64,000 nt of DNA. It comes from Desulfohalobiaceae bacterium S24 (lineage in GTDB: Bacteria > Desulfobacterota > Desulfovibrionia > Desulfovibrionales > Desulfothermaceae). The translations under genes and the position numbers were made by a program. The first letter of the stretch is position 1. Every line of letters begins with the position of its first letter. Shown here one piece after another: positions 59,023 to 64,000 of the stretch. The notes beneath the pieces are model-generated. The model searched no databases, was not told the DNA's origin, and worked only from the letters and a program-made list of their open reading frames with translations. The stretch is taken from positions 1 to 64,000 of the forward strand of contig JAABTT010000001.1 of NCBI GenBank assembly GCA_011389765.1, read 5' to 3'.

Positions 59023-60234
59023 CTAAGCGTCCCCGGTATCCAGGGCCGCGTTGACTTTTTGGCCGATTGTGCGGCCGTACTCAAAACAGGATTTGAGTTT
59101 CTCGGTATCCGGGACAAACTGGATGCGCAGGTTTTGATCCAGCATATCGAAATTCATGGCTTCCAGCTCTTCGCTGATGAGCTTGACGGATTCGCCGCTC
59201 CAACCGTAGGACCCGAAGGCCGCTCCGATCTTGTGCATGGGCTTGAGCCCTTTCATATAGGTCAGGATGTCGGCGACCGTGGGAAAGATTTGATTGTTCA
59301 GGGTGGGTGAACCCACCACCACGGCCTTGGCGTCCAGAACATCGGTCATGATCTTGCTGCGGTCGCTGCTGCGGATGTGCATGGGTTTGGCAGTGATCCC
59401 TTCGGCTTCGAGGCCGTCAACAATGGCTTCGGCCATGAGCTTTGTGCTGTTCCACATGGTGTCATAGATGACCACCGCCTTGCGCTCCGTAGTCCCGGAA
59501 GACCATTCGCTGTAAGCCTTGAGGATTTTGCCGGGGTCTTTGCGCCAGATCACGCCGTGATCCGGGCAGATCATGTCAAGGGGCAGCCCCAGGTCGCTGA
59601 CTTTTTTCAAGAGCTTGGCGATCAAAGGGGAGTAGAGGAGCAGGATATTCGCGTAGTATTTTTTGGCCTGAAACATGACTTCCGCTTGGTTTGCCTCATC
59701 GTCGAAGCGGCCGGGTCCGGCAAAGTGCTGCCCGAATCCGTCGCTGGCAAAGAGTATTTTATCTTCATTGCAGTAGGTGAACATGGAATCCGGCCAGTGC
59801 ACCATTCGGGTCTCCAGGAAGGTCAGGGTCTTTTGGCCGAGTTGCAGCTGTTCCTGATCTTTCACCACCCGGGTATTGAGCTTGCCGGGAAAATGCATGG
59901 AAAGATTTTTTTCCCCCATCCTGGAGCAGTACACGGGTTTGTCTTCGCCGATATAATGCATGACCCGGGGCAGGGAGCCGGAATGATCCATTTCGGTATG
60001 ATTGCTGACCACATAGTCGATTTTTTTGGGATCGATGATCTGGGCAATATTGTCCAGCAGCTGATCTGCGAATTGTTTCTTCACCGTGTCGATGAGCGTG
60101 ACTTTTTCATCCAGGATCAAAAAAGCATTATAGGTCGACCCCTGAAACGTGGAATATCCGTGAAAGTCGCGCAAATTCCAGTCAACTACGCCAACTTGAT
60201 ACACGTTGTCCGCTATTGCAAATGCTTGTGTCAT
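59023..60234 (-). CDS. FprA family A-type flavoprotein (rubredoxin:oxygen oxidoreductase-like)
   Basis: VSNHTEMDHSGSLPRVMHYI diiron motif; flavodoxin domain KAVVIYDTMWNSTKLMAEAI; VGSPTLNNQIFPTVADIL. Confidence 0.95.
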   Translation of the reverse strand: MTQAFAIADNVYQVGVVDWNLRDFHGYSTFQGSTYNAFLILDEKVTLIDTVKKQFADQLLDNIAQIIDPKKIDYVVSNHTEMDHSGSLPRVMHYIGEDKPVYCSRMGEKNLSMHFPGKLNTRVVKDQEQLQLGQKTLTFLETRMVHWPDSMFTYCNEDKILFASDGFGQHFAGPGRFDDEANQAEVMFQAKKYYANILLLYSPLIAKLLKKVSDLGLPLDMICPDHGVIWRKDPGKILKAYSEWSSGTTERKAVVIYDTMWNSTKLMAEAIVDGLEAEGITAKPMHIRSSDRSKIMTDVLDAKAVVVGSPTLNNQIFPTVADILTYMKGLKPMHKIGAAFGSYGWSGESVKLISEELEAMNFDMLDQNLRIQFVPDTEKLKSCFEYGRTIGQKVNAALDTGDA

Positions 60235-60345
60235 GTCTGCCTCCCAAAAAAAGTCGAAATGAAGTGTTCTGTTGCAGGCTGGCGGTGAGACACCGCCTCC
60301 ACTACGCTCGGCAAAACCTAAGGCCCTAACGGTTTAAGCTCGGAT

Positions 60346-60633
60346 TCAGTTGCAGACCGGTTTGGCACCCGGATCGGCCGAGGTCAAAAAATCGGTCAGA
60401 ATCTGCAGGTCTTCGGCATCGATGGGTGTGTTGTCTTTTTTGAACATGCGCTTGAGGGTTGTGCTCCAATAGGTCCTGTCCTGGCCCAGTTCCAGACAGG
60501 TTATCGCTGATGAATGGCAGCCCCGGCAGTACCGGGCATACAGGTCCTCGGCACTGGTGTTTTCCTCCTGGGCACAGGCCAGGGAAAGACAGCCGAAAAT
60601 ACAAATAATTACCCACAGGACAGTACGCTGCAT
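60346..60633 (-). CDS. small c-type cytochrome, monoheme
   Basis: Signal peptide, single CRGCH haem motif, 95 aa. Confidence 0.85.
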   Translation of the reverse strand: MQRTVLWVIICIFGCLSLACAQEENTSAEDLYARYCRGCHSSAITCLELGQDRTYWSTTLKRMFKKDNTPIDAEDLQILTDFLTSADPGAKPVCN

Positions 60634-60649
60634 GGGACCTCCGGATGGT

Positions 60650-61159
60650 TCATCCGCCCCAGGGCATTTCAGCGTAGGTCTTGGACAGGGTGTCCCGGAA
60701 CTCCTTGAAGAACTTCTCGTGCCGGCGTTCCCATTCGGAGAGCATCTCCAGGGCCCGGGCGGCTGTGCCTTCGGTTTTTTCGGCCATCCGGGCGTAGTAC
60801 TCGCTCAGATCCTTTTCAATGAGCCAGGCGGTGTTGAACACGGTCACATCCGGCACCATGGACTCGTTGAGGCATTGCTCCAGGAATTCGGATTTGGCCC
60901 GGTCGTCGAAGAAATTCTCCGTCTCCTGTTCCAGGGTCACCTCTCTGGGCAGTTCAATGTCCCGTTCGTTCTGCAGATCGTCGAGGATGGACTGGATAAA
61001 GGCGATGTGCTTGTCCTCTTCCTGGATGAGACGCTCGAAAGCACTTACCGCGGACCCGACTCCCATTCTTTTGACAGAGGCTTCAAAAAAGCTCTTTCCG
61101 GTCCGCTCCTGGTTCAGGGCGAATTCGAAAATCTTGATCAGGTCGTTTTGAGGGCGCAT
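60650..61159 (-). CDS. ferritin-like/rubrerythrin-type diiron protein
   Basis: FALNQERTGKSFFEASVK; IQEEDKHIAFIQSIL; LIEKDLSEYYARMAEK; ERRHEKFFKEF. Confidence 0.85.
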   Translation of the reverse strand: MRPQNDLIKIFEFALNQERTGKSFFEASVKRMGVGSAVSAFERLIQEEDKHIAFIQSILDDLQNERDIELPREVTLEQETENFFDDRAKSEFLEQCLNESMVPDVTVFNTAWLIEKDLSEYYARMAEKTEGTAARALEMLSEWERRHEKFFKEFRDTLSKTYAEMPWGG

Positions 61160-61167
61160 GCAGGGCT

Positions 61168-61275
61168 CCTTATCAAGAATTTTAGATTTGAGATTTTGGA
61201 TTTTCGATTGTTAAGACAAAGAATAAGAGCTGGTTATAGAGCATCAATCCAAAAACGTGTTCCTAAAGGCTATAA
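61168..61275 (+). repeat. dispersed AT-rich intergenic repeat, copy C (degenerate)
   Basis: AATTTTAGATTTGAGATTTTGGATTTTCGATTG ... CCAAAAACGTGTTCCTAAAGGCTATAA, matching the ends of copy A. Confidence 0.55.
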
Positions 61276-62172
61276 GGTGAGACAATTGGTCAGAGCCGAT
61301 TCCAGTTCGGGAAACTGAAAGGTGAAACCGGATTTGAGAAGTTTGTCGGGTTGGGCCTTCTGGCTGCTCAGCAGGGCCCGGCCGAGCTCGCCAAGGAAGA
61401 GCCGAAGCACCGGGGTCGGGGCCTTGAGAAAGGCGGGCCGGCCCAGGACCTTGCCCAGGGTTTTGGCAAAATCTCTCTGGCGCACCGTCTGGGGGGCACA
61501 GAAGTTAAAAGGACCGGACAGTTCCGGGCTTTCCAGAAGGAAAACCGCCGCAGCCATAAGGTCATGGAGATGAATCCAGGGAAACCACTGGCGGCCGCTG
61601 CCGAGCGGCCCGCCAAGGCCGAATTTGTAGGCGGGCAGCATTTTGGCCAGGGCCCCGCCCCCGGCGTGAAGCACCACTCCGAAGCGCATCACGGCAACTC
61701 TGGCTCCTTTGGCTTCGGCCTTGTGGGCTTCGGCTTCCCAGTCCCGGCAGACGCCGGCCAGAAAGTCGTTTCCCGGGGGGGCCTCTTCGCTGGCGCTCTC
61801 TTCTCCGCGGTCTCCGTAATAGCCAACAGCCGAGGTACTCAGAAAGGCGGTTTTCTGCTCCGGGTTCAGGCCCTGGACCAGATTGCGGGTGGTCAAGATC
61901 CGGCTGTCATAGATGGATTGCTTGACCGTTTGGTTCCAGGTCTGAAAGATATTGCGCCCGGCCAGGTTGATGACCGCGTCCACGTTTTGGAGCGCTTCCT
62001 GCCAGTCTCCGGGAGCGGTAGTGTCGGCTGAAATATAGGTGTAGCCATCCCGCTGTCCCAGGGAGGAGGTCTTGGATGTTCCAGTTCCTACAACCCGGTG
62101 CCCTCTGGACAGCAGAAAGGGGATCAGATGGCTTCCGACAAAACCGGAGCCGCCGGTGACGAACACGTGCAT
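61270..62172 (-). CDS. TIGR01777-type epimerase (SDR fold)
   Basis: VFVTGGSGFVGSHLIPFLLSRGHRVVG; VINLAGRNIF; FLSTSAVGYYGDRGEE; GRQWFPWIHLHDL. Confidence 0.93.
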   Translation of the reverse strand: MHVFVTGGSGFVGSHLIPFLLSRGHRVVGTGTSKTSSLGQRDGYTYISADTTAPGDWQEALQNVDAVINLAGRNIFQTWNQTVKQSIYDSRILTTRNLVQGLNPEQKTAFLSTSAVGYYGDRGEESASEEAPPGNDFLAGVCRDWEAEAHKAEAKGARVAVMRFGVVLHAGGGALAKMLPAYKFGLGGPLGSGRQWFPWIHLHDLMAAAVFLLESPELSGPFNFCAPQTVRQRDFAKTLGKVLGRPAFLKAPTPVLRLFLGELGRALLSSQKAQPDKLLKSGFTFQFPELESALTNCLTL

Positions 62173-62213
62173 GGGACTCTCCTCGATCTATGGATCCGCA
62201 TTAAGGATAGAAT

Positions 62214-62810
62214 TCAACCGGCCCGGCCATCGTCGCAGGGTTCGTCGGTATCCTGCGGTCTGGCGTGCTCCGCGGTCCTGCTGGTTGTGCAGACCTCCTC
62301 CCCCGGCTTGGAGCGCAGGGCGGCCAAAGCCTGCTCGTAGTCCGGTTCCTCCGTAATTTCGTCGACCAGATGCTGGTAGAGAATCGTTCCTGTTTCATCC
62401 AGGATAAACACGGCCCTGGCCAGCAGGCCGGCCAGGGGGCCTTCCTGGAGATGCAGGCCGTAACTTGTGCCGAAATCCCGATGCCGCATCTCGGAGAGGG
62501 GAATGACCTCCTTGAGGCCTTCGGCTTCGCAGAATCTGGAATGGGCAAAGGGCAGATCCCTGGAGATGCACAGGGCAACGGCATTGTCCTGCAGGCTGAT
62601 CTCCTGGTTGAAGCGGCGGACCGTGGCTGAACAGACCGGAGTGTCTACACTGGGGAAGATGTTGAGCACGATCCTGGAGCCTCGAAAATCCAATAGACTG
62701 ACATCCGAGAGATCGGTCCGGGTCAAGGTGAAGTCCGGCGCCTTCCGGCCGGTCTCCGGGAGATCGCCGGAGGTCCGTGCCGGATTTCCTTTAAGAGTTA
62801 CATTGGCCAT
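62214..62810 (-). CDS. tpx: thiol peroxidase Tpx with Cys-containing C-terminal extension
   Basis: ANVTLKGNPARTSGDLP; PSVDTPVCSATVRRFNQE; LPFAHSRFCEAEGL. Confidence 0.92.
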   Translation of the reverse strand: MANVTLKGNPARTSGDLPETGRKAPDFTLTRTDLSDVSLLDFRGSRIVLNIFPSVDTPVCSATVRRFNQEISLQDNAVALCISRDLPFAHSRFCEAEGLKEVIPLSEMRHRDFGTSYGLHLQEGPLAGLLARAVFILDETGTILYQHLVDEITEEPDYEQALAALRSKPGEEVCTTSRTAEHARPQDTDEPCDDGRAG

Positions 62811-63096
62811 AGAATCCTCCAGATGGAAATGCAAAACAGACTGTTCCTTTTACCTATCCAATGGGGATTAGAGCAGAGTCTGTATTGCAAATCGGTTTTT
62901 TGCTTGTTTGTCGGAATTCCCGCTTAATTACAGAGCTCTTTACAGTACGTTAAAATTTGAAACCGCAGTGTATTTCAATACATGAGGATTTCAAAATTTT
63001 GCAGTGACGAAGTAGATGAGTGAGTTTCCGGCTAAACATTAAAGACTTGAATCAGTTTCGTCAAGAGGGCTGGAAAAACCAAGCCCGGGCTCGGCC

Positions 63097-64000
63097 CTAT
63101 TCCAGATTCAAGTACTTCCGCCCCCAGGCGATACGCTCCTCCAGGCCGGAATCTTCAAGTTCATTGATCACGTTTTCCAGGAGCTCCGGGATCTGGAGTT
63201 CCTGGGGGCATTTGTCCAGGCATTCTCCGCATTGGATACACTGGGACGCGAACCCCGGTTGTCCGGAGATCATTCCGCTCAGGCGAATGGCGTAGACATA
63301 TTTGGTTTCCTCCGGACTGCCGAACATATGCATGGTGTTGTAGGTGTCGAAGCAGTTCGGGATATCCACGCCCTCAGGACAGGGCTTGCAGTAGCCGCAG
63401 CCTGTGCAGGGCACGGGCATGATCCGACGGTAGGTTTCCGCGGCCCGGCTGATGATTTTTTTTTCTTCGGAGTTCAGGGCATTGGGAGCGGCCCGCTCGG
63501 CGATTGCCAGATTTTCCCGGATCTGCGTTGCTTCATTCATGCCTGAGAGGACCGCAGTGACTTCGGGGTGGTCCCAGACCCATTGCAGAGCCCATTCCGC
63601 AGGGCTGCGCATTGTTTCAGCCTGCTGCCAGATGGAGGCAATGTCCGGAGGCGGGGGGCTCATTCCGAGGCTGCCCCCGCGCAAGGGCTCCATGACGATA
63701 ACCCCCAGTCCCCTGGCTGCGGCCAGGCGCAGTCCCGCAGTCCCGGCCTGGAGCTCTTCGTCCAGATAGTTGTACTGGATCTGGCAGACCTCCCAGGGAT
63801 AGGCGTCGACAATCTCTTGAAAATCCTGGAAAAGGCCGTGAAAGGAAAATCCGGCGTTTCTGATCCGACCGTCGGCTTTGGCCTGATTCAGAAAGTCCAG
63901 CACGCCGAGTTTTTGCAGATTGGCCCAGTGATAGCCGTTCAGGGCATGAAGGAGATAAAAATCGATTTGCTCTGTTTTGAGCTTTTGGAGCTGGGCGTTT
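63097..64000 (-). CDS. aldo/keto reductase with C-terminal 4Fe-4S motifs (partial, runs off the window end)
   Basis: Reverse frame stays open to 64000 (..LKTEQIDFYLLHALNGYHWANLQKLGVLDFLNQA..); CTGCGYCKPCPEGVDIP and CIQCGECLDKCPQ. Confidence 0.9.
   Translation of the reverse strand, partial: NAQLQKLKTEQIDFYLLHALNGYHWANLQKLGVLDFLNQAKADGRIRNAGFSFHGLFQDFQEIVDAYPWEVCQIQYNYLDEELQAGTAGLRLAAARGLGVIVMEPLRGGSLGMSPPPPDIASIWQQAETMRSPAEWALQWVWDHPEVTAVLSGMNEATQIRENLAIAERAAPNALNSEEKKIISRAAETYRRIMPVPCTGCGYCKPCPEGVDIPNCFDTYNTMHMFGSPEETKYVYAIRLSGMISGQPGFASQCIQCGECLDKCPQELQIPELLENVINELEDSGLEERIAWGRKYLNLE

Overview
64 kb of a high-GC bacterial chromosome. Gene content (FprA/Roo-type flavoprotein, HEAT-like DVU0298-type gene, zapA-6S-rny order, atp operon without a/c subunits) suggests a sulfate-reducing Desulfovibrionales-like genome; that placement is inference. 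I support about 63 protein genes, one probable 6S RNA, several hairpin terminators and several dispersed intergenic repeats. Core blocks: rmuC; atpF'-F-H-A-G-D-C; glmU-zapB-zapA-6S-rny-tyrS; ubiA; htpG; larC-cutA-miaB-DUF151-tolQRAB-pal; pckA; murJ; ubiD-like; an oxygen-defence block (FprA, c-type cytochrome, ferritin-like, Tpx). No CRISPR array, IS transposase, prophage, rRNA or tRNA was recognised. The strongest candidate for something undescribed is a minus-strand gene run at 50643-56870: stand-alone TPP PYR-domain protein, two-subunit B12-dependent acyl-CoA mutase with a non-canonical active site (Leu at Tyr89, Arg207 kept, Asn at His244, methylmalonyl-CoA mutase numbering), phenylacetate-CoA-ligase-like enzyme, enolase-superfamily epimerase and DUF1611 protein. 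A second candidate is the PP-loop ATPase / radical SAM / membrane adenylate cyclase / GT9 run at 22317-27361. Also notable: a flavodoxin-like/ArsC fusion, a composite inverted-repeat element at 58.0-58.36 kb, MITE-like elements at 22.0 and 46.8 kb, and inverted repeats bracketing a three-gene block at 1.9-7.06 kb. Family calls come from reading motifs by eye; no database search was run.
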